Positions 46,011 through 57,450 of a stretch of DNA of 64,000 nucleotides are shown here, piece after piece; the first letter of the stretch is position 1, and each line of letters starts with the position of its first letter. Source of the DNA: Owenia fusiformis. Taxonomy: Eukaryota; Annelida; Polychaeta; Sabellida; Oweniidae. The stretch covers positions 31,646,425 through 31,710,424 of the forward strand of contig CAIIXF020000010.1 of NCBI GenBank assembly GCA_903813345.2, read 5' to 3'. A model generated the notes under the pieces. That model did no database searches. It worked only from the letters and a program-made list of their open reading frames with translations, and was not told the DNA's origin. A program made the translations under genes and the position numbers.

Positions 46011-46237
46011 GAGTTTTCAAGGGCATATGGCCATTTCAATAGTACAAGGTATAAAAATAAACAAATCATTCATTCATATGCAAAGTCATTTTATTGCATT
46101 AACGGAAGCGGGAAGTTATGCACCGAAGCGGGAGATATGGCGGGAGATATGGAGGTTCTGGATATGGAAACCTCAAAATCAGGATACGGGATATATCTTA
46201 CCAACTTATCTCCCTAAAACTCTACTTGGCATATGAT

Positions 46238-46440
46238 AAATATAGGTTATTTACTGGGAGGGATTGAATATGGGTTTTATTCCGAGGGACAATATGATAT
46301 TGACTGAAGGGTTATATAATATTGACCGAGAGCGCAGCGACCGAGTGTCAATATCATATTGCCCAAGGTCAATATCATATTTTCCGAGGAATAAAACCCA
46401 TATTCAATCCTGACCAGAAATAACCTATTTATTCCATAAT
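46238..46440 (+). repeat. Palindrome B with GAGCGCAGCGACCGAG tip
   Basis: Arms ATAGGTTATTTACTGGGAGG and complement; tip at 46325-46350; the right edge is TTTATTCCATAAT. Confidence 0.85.
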
Positions 46441-46560
46441 ACATCCCTCTAGAATGTTACATTTGGATAATGCAAACGTTATATTAATAAATGCGCATTG
46501 TTTGAAAAATAAAATAAATAAATAAAATAACCGGGAAACTAAAAAATAGGTCAATACGCT

Positions 46561-46710
46561 CCAATACGATTTTTTCACGGGGACAATACGATTTTTTCAT
46601 GTAATACGCTCCAATACGATTTTTTCTCGGGGACAATACGATTTTTTCATGTAATACGCTCCAATACGATTTTTTCACGGGGACAATACGATTTTTTCAT
46701 GTAATACGAG
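46561..46710 (+). repeat. Three 50-bp tandem repeats
   Basis: Units 46561-46610, 46611-46660 and 46661-46710 (CCAATACGATTTTTTCACGG...) differ at one or two bases. Each unit is itself a near-dimer of CAATACGATTTTTTCA. The block ends at 46757-46769 with ATTATGGAATAAA. Confidence 0.92.
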
Positions 46711-46989
46711 TCAATACGATTTTCATTCCTTCATATTTCCCTGGGAAAACAGTAGTATTATGGAATAAAATATATTTTCCCTCGAGACCTGCGCCCTCGG
46801 ACAGATATATTATATTTGCCTCGGGGTAATCCCAATATCCTGAACCTCATATAGGATAATCTCTATATCTACCTGATGGACCATAGGGACCGAAGGTAGA
46901 CGTGCATATCTCACGAGGGATAAACCCCATATCCAAACCGACCGCACATATCTGCTTTATCATATACCAAGTAGTTTTCTAAAAAATTA

Positions 46990-48393
46990 AGCTTATTTCC
47001 TTTTTTGAATTTTTTAAATTTTTTATTTTTATTCTCTACTCTACTTGTCAAAGGATAATAGACGATAAATATATATATATAGTTTAGCATGATATGTACG
47101 TCTTTCTGTAACTGGAATACGATTCTAATATACAAGCAACACATACGTATTCCCGGGAACCATAAATCTTTTGTGTAGGGTGTGGACATTTTTCTTTTCA
47201 TTTCTCTAAAATCAGATTATTTTCATAAAATCCATACAAAGTTGGGCCTAAGCCTCTATTTTCGTATTCTGCATGTTAAGATATTTATAATGTAAAACCT
47301 AAGAGATAAAGTCAATGTCTTCAGTTGAGAATAAGTATCAGGTAAATGTGTGAATTCTGCTTGTTGTTGCACTATTTTTATAATAAACAAGGTTCGATAC
47401 GCAACACTGAATAGACTGCAGTCATAGCTTAGTTGTAAAAAAAACAAAAGAAGTTGGGACGTGGTCATGCTTGATTATGTTTCTTTTATATATCACCGTT
47501 TGCATTCGTTGAAATCGGCCTGCATTGATTTCAAGAGGTGGTCGGTGTACAAGGTCATATGTTTGAGTTATTGGTTTAATGATAAATGTGACCCTTGAAT
47601 GCGTTAGGCTTTATGTATGCGTGAAACAAATACTCCAATGGCCTAATCTCAATTTGCCTACAAACAATATAACATTGAAATGATGGTCATCTGCATATTA
47701 ACTTCCGCACCACACGTCTAACTTCGACACAATTCAGTAAAGTATCCAGTATCGCTTAAATCGCTACATGCCAGTGATTTTTGCATGTGACGTGCAAATG
47801 AAGATCGTATTGACGATGGTCTGAGTCAAACAGCAACGTCATTAGATTAACAGATACTCTAAGGGTGCATTTTTAAACTGCCCGCGGGCGAGTGCATTAC
47901 AAAGTATACATGTATAAGATAAGTACTCATCCTAGGTATCACGAAAAAGAAAAATGAGCCCATGCGTTGCAAATTACATGTTCACACGTTTTTAACAAAG
48001 GCAGTTCATCCAAGCGCACTCGAAGCGATGATTCCACTGTGGCTAGTGCACCACAGGATTGTAATGAACTGTGATATCTTTCAATAGAATTGTGTGAGTG
48101 CGAGTGGGCTCGGATAAGTTATTTTGTTGAAAACAAAACATCAAACCATGTAATTTGCGCCAATTAGTTATATTTCTTGATACGATAATTGATATTTCAA
48201 AAATACAAAATTCGAAAATTAAAACATCCATATGAGTATGGTTTTTTCTTGAGGTAAGGAAACACATAATTTTTTATAAATTCGTAAGCGGCACCATTGG
48301 AACTATATTGGCATTTCGTAACCTGGGCAATTTTCTAAGGAATAAAAAATTAACATATTTTCGTTAATCGTTCAATATGTCTGGTTGAATTTC
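46990..48393. other. No gene recognised
   Basis: Open frames 46911-47201, 47256-47468 and 48043-48267 (all -) are AT-driven. A reversed fragment of the GGCATGTAGCGG repeat lies near 47750-47785. Confidence 0.4.
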
Positions 48394-48600
48394 AAATAAA
48401 TATAGATTATTTCATGCTTGATTTTCAATATGAATTTTATTCCAGGGTAATGTGATATTGACCGAGGGAAATATGATATTCACCGAACGAGCGTAGCGAG
48501 TGAGTGTCAATATAATATTTACCGAGGTCAATGTCATATTTCCCATGGAATAACATTCATATTGAAAATCAAGCATGAAATAACCTTTTTATTCCATAAT
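48394..48600 (+). repeat. Palindrome C with GAGCGTAGCGAG tip
   Basis: Arms TTATTTCATGCTTGATTTTC and complement; tip CGAACGAGCGTAGCGAGTGA at 48485-48504; the right edge is TTTATTCCATAAT. Similar overall plan to palindrome B, with different arms. Confidence 0.88.
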
Positions 48601-49166
48601 TTAATTTTCGAGAATTCAAGGAAAAAAATATTGAAAAAATTAATTTTTTGGGAAAAAATGAACATTTTTGAAAAATGAACATTTTTGAAAAAATGAACAT
48701 TTTTGAAAAAATGAACATTTTTGAAAAAATGAACATTTTTGAAAAAATGAACTTTTTTGAAAAAATTAACATTTTTGAAAACAATAAAAAAGTTTTAAAA
48801 AATGAAATTGTTTGAAAAAATGATTCAAAAATTGCAATTTTAGAAATAAATGAAAATCTTTGAAAAAATGCAATTTGACAAAATGAAAATTTCTGAAAAA
48901 AATAATTTTTCGAAAATTGGAAAAAATCGGAAAAAAGGTTTTTTTTAAAAAATGAAAAATTGGAAAAACTGATTTTTTGAAAAAATGAACTTTTTTGAAA
49001 AAATAGGGACTGATTTTTCGAGTATATATGATTTTTTCCAGGGACAATATGATTTTTTGAGTATCTCTGATTTTTTTCCAGGGACAATATGATTTTTCGA
49101 GTATAAATGATTTTAAGAGGGACAATATGATTTTTCCCAGGGAAAACAGTAGTATTATGGAATAAG
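48601..49166 (+). repeat. A-rich tandem body of composite unit C
   Basis: About seven copies of the 18-bp unit AACATTTTTGAAAAAATG (48659-48780) are followed by irregular GAAAAAAT text. Then come three diverged ~52-bp units containing GGGACAATATGATTTTT (49010-49140). The body closes with CAGTAGTATTATGGAATAAG. The 213-aa minus frame (48569-49210) is Phe/Lys/Ser low complexity. Confidence 0.85.
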
Positions 49167-50285
49167 ATATTATTTATCACATTTGTGTGTGTCAAACAAA
49201 CAATAAACATGTTTCCTTGGATATTAGTATTGAATTGTAAAAATAAAAATGTAAATAGAGTCAGCGTTATTGTTTGAAATTATTAGCCGCAAAATATTTT
49301 GAACGACCCCTTTGTCAAAAGTGATAACATAAGAAAATTGGCAAGATACGTACTTACAATTTTACATGTACAGTTCTTTTCCGATGCCCTCATTACAGAA
49401 CAATGTTTATGGCTTCATTTAATATGGTATTTCCAGAAAAGGGTGTCAAATAATCATGAATTCTCCAATTTATCTGTTTTGGAGGATACATTTATATTAG
49501 ACTCCATTAATCATTCCAAGAGTACCCCTTTTACTATGACATGGCCTACTTTATACTAACATCATACATTTTAATAATGTTGAAAAGCAAAATATGTATT
49601 CATTTTCACTATTTTATATACTTTAAAGTATTTTGATGTAATATATTCCTTTCGCCTTGTTTAATTATATATTTTGTTAAGTCTTTCAATTAGCTTAATT
49701 TTTAAAGTGAATGGACCGGTTTCTATTATCACAGACTGCGTACCAAGTTAAGCGTGACAAGTGACGCGCACTGTCACGAGAGTGAAGACATTTTAGCAAA
49801 CTGATATTTTCATCGTTTCAGAAAGATCTGATCTAGTTTCCAGATATTTTTAGATCAAAATGTCTGTAACAAGATCCTAGACAGTGAACTTGACCGTGAA
49901 TTATTTAGTTCACATTTCACAAACTATCAATGTAGTATATAGTATAATGCTCGGTTACGGTTAGGTACAGTACATAAGTTGGCGTTTCGATTTTACATGC
50001 AAGCTTAAATTCCCTAATATTACTTCTCTCCTACGAAGAAATATAAAAGAGAAGAATTGATAAGGAGAGTTTTTTAGAAGTTTCTAACTTTTTTATTCTG
50101 TAAGTGATCATCATGGAGTGGTAGTGTACAGCTTATTATCACACTACTGGGCTTTGTATTCTAAAGCTTGTTGTTTTTAATAACACTGTTGCACTCGACA
50201 TAAATGTTTTGTGTGTGCGCAGTCAACGATAATCATTGCTTTATCCAGGTTATATGACCTCGGCAATTATAACAAAACCGTACTA
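49167..50285. other. No gene recognised
   Basis: Plus open frame 49299-49559 (86 aa) has no domain signs. Confidence 0.4.
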
Positions 50286-50778
50286 ACACCCCAGTCACAT
50301 TTGTCGCACGGCGGCCGCAAGTCGACCGCAGAACAATTAAATCGGTGAATTTCTGCGGCGAGCGTAGAAAAACTACGCTCGCCTTGCGGCCTCCGTACGG
50401 CGTATGCAGATTTTTACAGGCCGCAGGGAAGGCGTAGAAATTATAACTCGGAGTTATAATATTTGGTTATTTCTGAGGTCCCCGTAGAAATCAACTGGCT
50501 CAACAAGATTGAATCATTATTTGTCAATGTTTCACGATCACGATTCATTTGATATTACATCCTAGCACTTTGAATAACACTTATAAATTGTCCTGATGTA
50601 AATAAAATGAAAAAAACTATTATTTATCAATATAAATTTAAAATTCACCGTGCGGCTGCCGTGGGAAATATGACTGCAAAAGTATGAGAGCGCAGAAATT
50701 CTGCGGCGAGCGTAGAAAAGCTACTGGCCGCAGAAATGATAGACCGCAAGGTCGCCGTAGGAAATGTGACTGGGGTGT
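50286..50778 (+). mobile_element. 493-bp CG-rich palindromic element
   Basis: Ends ACACCCCAGTCACATTTGTC and AAATGTGACTGGGGTGT are inverted. CG-rich arms with CTGCGGCGAGCGTAGAAA motifs, some inverted, contrast with the AT-rich surroundings. It shares GTCACATTTG with the 18.8 and 40.5 kb elements but otherwise differs. Confidence 0.8.
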
Positions 50779-51436
50779 AAACGAAAAAACGCAAATAAGA
50801 GAAAGCTTTCACACACATTTAAAAAATGAACTAGTCTAATCCGCCAGTGTAAACTCTGTTATATACGTAGCCAGGTCGGGCGCACACTTTAATAAAAATA
50901 AAAACCTAGTACTGCACGAGCAAAATAAAATGTATCTAAGCTAGTTGATGAAGTAAATTCTTAGTTTTCGTAAACAAACTGATGCACATTCCACTAGAAG
51001 TATCTTTTAAGATTTTTTAGAATTGGTTCCACTATTCTGGTCATTCTCGTTAGTAGGAGAAATATGTTACTTTATATAGCCAGGCTCTTTGTGTGGGGGG
51101 ATTGGGGCTCGTGCGATCCTGAACGATATTCTTTCTTTTTGACCTTCAAGATTTGACCTTCGGTGACCTTTTCAAGGTCAAAAAGATCGTTTTTCAATTG
51201 CTTCAAATTGACCATTTTTTCCAAATCATCTATAACACGGTGACCAAGTGTTAACAGTGGAAATAGGCCCGGACGTGTTTTTCAACTTCTTTGACGTGTT
51301 TTGTAAGAACATGGGATGCGACATTCGTGAGAATGGAGCAAAAAGCTAAGAAATTCTATATTTTACAAACTTACATAACTTCTACCTATTCTTCATACCC
51401 CCAAATCTATTTTGGGAATAATTCCATTATACTTCA
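50779..51436. other. No gene recognised
   Basis: A direct pair of TTTGACCTTC and ATTTGACCTTCGGTGACCTT is the only pattern seen. Confidence 0.4.
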
Positions 51437-51438
51437 TA

Positions 51439-52497
51439 CAAGGGGCGATCCATATATTCTGATAGAAATGCTCTCATTTTGCTATTCTTTCACATATCCC
51501 TTTCATATTTTCAGAAAATGTAGATTATGTAGTTACACATACAATGCTCAAATATTAAAGCTACGTCTTCAATTAATTAAGAGATAGGGTTACCATGGTA
51601 ACCTGTATTAAGGGTAGGCAGGTCAATTAAATTATAACGTATAAAATATCATAATAACTTGTTATTTTAATTATTTTAAAGCATGCGGAAATCATACACT
51701 TTTTTTAAAAAAGTGTGGAATTGTTTCTCGTTGTTTGTTGCTAAACAAATGTTTATTCGTGATCACTATAACACCACAACAACTCAAAATAGCAATGTAT
51801 GACAGGATGGGCAAATTGGAATTACATGTCATGAGACACACCAAATATCAAAATGACAGATCAGATGAGGTTAGTGCGGCTGTGCAGAGTGTGACATTAA
51901 CAGATACATTAGGAGTACACCTAGGTTTTATATACTATCAAGAATAAGTAAGAGGACACCGCCAGAGACATACATACTAGACTCGTATAGTGTATGGACA
52001 AGGTGTTATATCTGCTCTAAGGATATCTAGGTAGTATTATAAATTTGAAGAAGGCTAGTCACTGTTGAATATCACTCCCAATCTGGTTGCAAGAGGAGCT
52101 TGCGGACAGAGAACACTACGATAATTTGAGATGCAATTTATGAAAAAAAAACTATTCCACTGTGGAAATAGCAAACAGGGGCAACATGGGTATGGAGCAG
52201 TTCAACGAATAGTTGGCAATGACCTGGGTATGCGTTTGATCTGCTTGAAATAGGTACCGAGGAATGATTAAATTAACAAATTTATCTATTTTATACGTTA
52301 TAATTTAACTGACCTACCTACCCTAAATACAGGTTACCATGGCAACCTTATCTAAAAAATAATTAAAGATATAGCTATACTATTTTAGCATTGTATGTGT
52401 AATGACATAATCTTCAAGTTCTGAAAAAATGAGAGGGATATGTGAAAAAAATCACAAAATGAGAACATTTTTATCAGAATATATGGATCGCCCCTTG
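51439..52497 (+). mobile_element. 1.06-kb mariner-type element with ~220-bp inverted ends
   Basis: CAAGGGGCGATCCATATATT and its complement close the element; TA lies at 51437-51438 and 52498-52499. The inverted arms extend inward to GGTTACCATGGTAACC and beyond. No transposase remnant was found, so it is non-autonomous. Confidence 0.82.
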
Positions 52498-52514
52498 TAT
52501 TAGTCGCAATCATA

Positions 52515-53603
52515 CGAGGGGTGATCCAAAAGTCTTGGACGCCCCGCTCTAACTTTGCTATTTTCTAATATAATTGCACGAAACTTTCAGATAATAAAGA
52601 TCAACATCTTAACAACTTTGTGTATAAGTTTCAACAAAAAATAATATATTTTAGCTTTATGGTAAAGATTTTTTAACACTAGGTCCCTGCCACCCGGAAC
52701 GGTATTTAAATATAGCAAATCACGTCACAACTGTTATAATATGACAAATACTTTATGTGCGGGTGCACAACCTAACACCAGTCATTATATGAGTGAATTT
52801 CCGATTTTCAATCTTAGTGTCATCTGCCATCATCATCTTCACATATTAAGACCTACTTTTCAATATACTTTCCACGAATTTTAACCCATCTTTCATACCG
52901 CTTTAGCAATGAATGGAGGACATTTATGAAACCGCCATTCCTCATATGATACAAATGCTGCCGGAGTGCCACTCTAAACCTGATCCAATGAGTAAAAAAA
53001 ATTCTTTCAACCCTCCTTTCAACTTCGAGAAAATGAAAAAATCACACGGAGCTATATCTAGACTGTATTGTGCATATGTCAGCTGCTAAATGTCAATAAT
53101 AGTGAAAATATCATGTAGTTTTCTTCGTTCCACTTTGATTTCTTTCAGGTTCTGCATTTCAGCAGCCATTTTGGAGCAAAAATGATACCAGAATGAGGGT
53201 TGCTTGTCTGATGTCATTTTCTTAGAATTTGACATATATTATCTTTTTCATATGTGACATTATAATTAAAACACAATTAATTGGTTGCCTAGTAAGAAAA
53301 GAAGTAAACTAACATGGTTTAACATTCACAATTCAAAGAAAGACAGTGGTCAAGACTTGCAAAACAAGTCAAATGGCGGCAACATTTAAGGCTGAAAGTT
53401 GTCATGTGTTAATACCGTTCCGGGTGGCAGGGTCCCCATATCAAAAACTGTCTAGAAAACTACATAAAACATATCATTTGTCGATGAAATTAATACACAA
53501 AGTAGTTAGGTTGTTGGTCTTTATTATTGGAAAGTTTAAAGTAATTTTATCAATGACCAACAAAATTAGAGCAGGGTGTCCAAGACTTTTGGATCACCCC
53601 TCG
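52515..53603 (-). mobile_element. 1.09-kb mariner element with TA duplication
   Basis: CGAGGGGTGATCCAAAAGTC and its reverse complement form ~28-bp ends flanked by TA (52513-52514, 53604-53605), typical of mariner. It lies only 15 bp from the preceding element, whose ends are similar in style (GGGGYGATCC). It carries a broken transposase gene on the minus strand. Confidence 0.85.
52850..53110 (-). pseudogene. Mariner transposase remnant, C-terminal part
   Basis: The minus frame over 53033-53066 reads YSLDIAPCDFF, the signature around the third catalytic acidic residue of mariner transposases. It is followed in a shifted frame by VERIFFTHWIRFRVALRQHL and RYERWVKIRGKYIEK, as expected for the family C-terminus. 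Stops and frameshifts make it non-functional. Confidence 0.78.
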
Positions 53604-53632
53604 TATACCAAAAGTGCAAGAAATATGTACTA

Positions 53633-53785
53633 ATTTGCATTTTAGATGCAAATTTAAGATGCAAATTTAAGATGCAAATTTTTATCTAATTAAGTTTAAA
53701 CAGACAATCCATTCAACAACGTGGAATAATATTCACTAATTAAGTTTAAACAGACAATCCATTCAACAACGTGGAATAATATTCA
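53633..53785 (+). repeat. ATGCAAAT triplet and 50-bp duplication
   Basis: ATGCAAATTTAAG occurs three times at 14-bp spacing (about 53646-53680). Two identical 50-bp units follow (53686-53735 and 53736-53785, CTAATTAAGTTTAAACAGAC...). Confidence 0.9.
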
Positions 53786-53805
53786 CTACTCTAAAGATCG
53801 TGTTA

Positions 53806-55335
53806 ATAACAGGATCTTAAGAGGTTCTGGACAAATCATTTGATTCTGGACTTGTCATATTTTTTTTTCAACGAAATCTCATCCAAGGGTTGAATTTTTA
53901 TTAGCTATTTAGAGAGTGATTCCTGCCTAGTATTAATTTCAATAAAACAGTTAAAATAGAAGCCTATTTGAGAGTCAATCTAATACTTACATTACATTGA
54001 TAAATTAAGGCAAATCCTGAAATATTTTTAAAGTGCATTTTTATGAAATATGAATATCCAGTAAGTATTTAGATGAAACGGTCTTATTTAAATACAAATC
54101 ATAACATGATGATATTTTTCATGAAACATTTTTCATTTTTAATTTAGGTGAAAACCCTTCCATGATGATGTGTTTTCATAACTTCTGTCATAAAATTCCA
54201 TCAAGGGGTGAAGATAAAATGATCGATTGATTTAAGCATAACGAGAATATGTTTTCTTGGACATTTTCTATGAAATCCCATCCAATGGTCAAGGTAAAAT
54301 ATTGATTTTGATTTGGTATTAGGTCACGTGTTCCAAAGATCCATATAAGGCCCATAGAACCATATAGGAACGTCATTTTGAATGTCACGTGATAGATCCA
54401 TATAAGGCTTTTAGAACCATGTCGGGAAAGATGAGGGGAAGCCCCTGACACCTGTTTCACGATTTCGGTTTTTATGCACTTCATTATTGTACCGAAGTTT
54501 GCCGATTCGATTCGTCGTATTTCGGAATCCTGGTGACAATTTTATACTCCATTTGGAGTATTTTTGATCTACTTCTTATGACGAAAATTCCCGAACCTTG
54601 TTCGGATTAATCCGGATTTTCTGACCTACTTTATCTTCCGAGATTTCACGAGTTAACATTCGTCTCATTTCGGAATCCTGGTGACAATTTTATACTCCAT
54701 TGGAGTATTTTTGATCTACTTCTTATGACGAAAATTCCCGAACCTAGTTCGGATTAAACCGGATTTTCTGACCTACCTTATCTACTGAGATTTAACGAGT
54801 TACATTCGTCTCATTTCGGAATCCTAGTGACAATTTTATACTCCATTGGAGTATTTTTGATCTACTTTTTCTGGATTTTGCCCTACTTATTATATCTTGA
54901 CAACAAGCAAATCAAAAAGTTCGACATGAACGGGTCTCGATCAACTAACTTAGAGCGTGGAAGCCAGGCACGCTTACCATGAGGCCAACGTGCTACCGAT
55001 ATGAAAGAACAAAAGTATTATATATCTATACCGAGCGTCAATTCAAAATGATCCTCACTTTTGACTCCACTTAAATACGACTCGTCAGTTGTATCTAGAA
55101 TAGGTGAACGCCTATGGCGCTAGTGAATAACCAAGTCCCAGGTGAGTGGTTCGTATCCCTCCGTGATATACTATTTTTGTTTTATTATATTAAATACGAC
55201 AGAAAGGAGCAAGGTGTAGTTTGAAAACAAGACGTTAGTTTGTTTCAAAACAGTTTGGAAACATTAATCTCTGATAATTTAAGATTTTCCACTCCTGAAG
55301 GGCCTCTAGATCTATGAAATTCATTAATCCACTCA
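53806..55335 (+). repeat. Long repeat family L, copy 3 (+), left arm of second pair
   Basis: Starts CAGGATCTTAAGAGGTTCTG like copy 1 and shows the same internal order, including two 147-bp tandem units (54591 and 54738 onward). Its inverse partner is 59477-61124. Copies 3 and 4 are closer to each other than to copies 1 and 2: both lack text present at about 13385-13430. Confidence 0.9.
55103..55165 (+). other. Second tRNA-like module of repeat L
   Basis: TGGCGCTAGTGAATAACC (A-box-like, 55115-55132) and GTGGTTCGTATCCC (B-box-like, 55145-55158) lie at near-tRNA spacing. They point opposite to the first module within the same repeat. A clean cloverleaf is not evident. Confidence 0.4.
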
Positions 55336-55876
55336 GTAAAAATACGATTTCTCTGCAACCTGATGTCCAATCAAGATCATTCAAATATATATGTGTTCCT
55401 GACACGTTTGGGCGTCCGGGAATAGCAAGGTCTATACAGAATACGGAAGCAAATGTTATTTGAAAATTTTCTATATTTCAATTTGAACCTGTTATTACAT
55501 GTCACGTAGGCCAGTGTTTTATATGGGGATTATATGTACTTTACTTGTTTACATGAACATTACATGAAATCTGCATTCTTCCGGGTTTAATCTGGGTTTG
55601 TATTGTCTTATTGGGGCTTTTCGACTTTAAAACAAACCCTACCTAAATGGATTGTGTCTCGGGAACGTTTTTGTAAATAGTTATTATAAACAATTCTGAA
55701 AGAATATCACATATTTTTGTCTTCCCGATTTCAGTCATGAATTACGTCAATTTCTCGTGCAAACATTGGGTAGACGTTGTCATAACCGGATGCCAGAACG
55801 TGTCAGGAACATATAGATACTCGAATGATGTTGATTGAACATCAGGGTGCAGGGAAATCGTAATTTTACTGAGTGG
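55330..55876 (+). mobile_element. 547-bp MITE with ~78-bp inverted ends
   Basis: CCACTCAGTAAAAATACGAT mirrors ATCGTAATTTTACTGAGTGG; similarity runs on to CTGACACGTT / AACGTGTCAG. It abuts the inner end of repeat L copy 3. Confidence 0.78.
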
Positions 55877-55914
55877 CTTCACGAAAAAATAAGCAGCACT
55901 TTAGGCCACCTTAA

Positions 55915-56318
55915 GGTTCAACTGGAAAGTAACATTTTGGTAAAAAATTGCTATACCTGCACATGTTATTTTCTGGTACAAAATTAAGTATGAAGGCATG
56001 TGTGTATTTCCTTGCTTTTTTCAGGAAAGTCTCATTATACTGTCTACTTTTAGTAAACCTGGAAACAGATCAATGGTAGCTCCTGTGTTGTCTGGAAACT
56101 TTGAAAGAAAATTTGGAAAAATAGAAAGTGTGAAATATTAGAATTTCCTGGAGTTCCCATTGAACCCCTACTAGATATTCCTAAAGGAGGCAATGTAATG
56201 ATACTTTCCTGAAAAAAGCAAGGCGATTGAAACATGTCTTCATACTTCATTTTGTACCAGAAAATAACATGTGCTGGTATAGCAATTTTTTACCAAAATG
56301 TTACTTTCCAGCTGTACC
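55915..56318 (-). mobile_element. 404-bp MITE with TTAA duplication, copy 2
   Basis: TTAA at 55911-55914 and 56319-56322. Same length and ends as 18112-18515, opposite orientation, with a modestly diverged interior. Confidence 0.88.
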
Positions 56319-56322
56319 TTAA

Positions 56323-57060
56323 ATACAACTCGTCAGTTGTATCCAGTTGGAATCCCAGCGTATTTTTTAATTTTTTTAATTATATGGTTGTGCTTTGATT
56401 TTACGCTGAAAACATTTATAACTACGTCAACTTTATATTAAAACATTTATTATCTTTTCAGTTGTATTAAAATGTAAAATATGATATATGTCAGCTTATT
56501 GCTTTCTGGAGAACAGTCAAGGTTTAAATTAAGTACAATGAATCGGACACTCATGTAAATCGACATGGTTATAACATTGAGCTCAATGCAGTAAATTAGT
56601 TATTTCTATGAATCGCAGCGGGATTGGTTTCATTTTATATGATAGCCAACTCTGGCGGTATTTTTGTAAATGCTTTTGACCGCGGTAAATGTAAAACTGA
56701 TAAAGTTGTGTATTATTCAATTGTTTTATGTCTTGGTCACATTTGCTCCGATTTTCACTACGGCGCCCAAATGTGATCCAGGCATTACACAGCGGTATTT
56801 CGAACATACTATTGTTACATAACCACGACCCAGCCAATTTTAAAATCATAATCCTTATTTAAATCCAACGATAGGAGCTCATGGAAAGTATACATTTTAA
56901 CTTTTATACATCTTTACAAATACTAGAAATCTACATGTTAGAGTGGATCACGAAGGGTCCCCACATAGCAGCAGTCTCCATAAAATGCAAAATTCCTGTA
57001 TTGATAACTTGACTTTGACTGATTTTTGAATTGAGATGAACTTGTTGAAACCTCGTGAAA
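56323..57060. other. No gene; one CG-rich fragment
   Basis: At 56734-56787 CTTGGTCACATTTGCTCCGA...AAATGTGATCCAGGCATTA is a 50-bp relic of the GTCACATTTG family: essentially two ends with no middle. Confidence 0.5.
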
Positions 57061-57450
57061 CGCCAGATACTAGTACCTAGATGTGACCTTGAAATAATGT
57101 TGGCCAATACACATTGACTTTGACCTTAGATACTAATCATGTGTCGTCAAGGATCATTGTAGCCCTCAAGGTCCTTACAACGCCAAATACTTAGATATTA
57201 ATTTTTGATCTTGAAACAAACTTGACCCAGTAACATTGGCCTTGAACTCAGTTCACATAATCGTTGGTTGCCAAGGGTCACAGCAGCTCAAAGGACTTTT
57301 AATCACCAAATACCTAGATATTGATATTTTACATAGGAATGACTTGACTTCAGGTCACCTAATCATGACTCATCAAGGGTCGAATCTCAGACCGAGGGTA
57401 AAAAACGCGTAAACCTAGATATTGACATTTTAAAGAGAGAATCGGATCTA
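57061..57450 (+). repeat. Degenerate ~120-bp tandem repeat
   Basis: CGCCARATACTTAGATATT-like starts recur at about 57061, 57182, 57304 and 57404, with TGACTTGAC and TCATCAAGGGTC text in between. Four diverged units. Confidence 0.65.

Noticed and set aside
46561-46710. CRISPR-like array
   Set aside because: The repeat units are contiguous 50-bp tandem copies with no unique spacers, in a eukaryotic repeat context.
48569-49210. 213-aa minus-strand ORF
   Set aside because: Translation of an A/T-rich tandem array (KMFIFSKMFIFS...), not plausible coding sequence.
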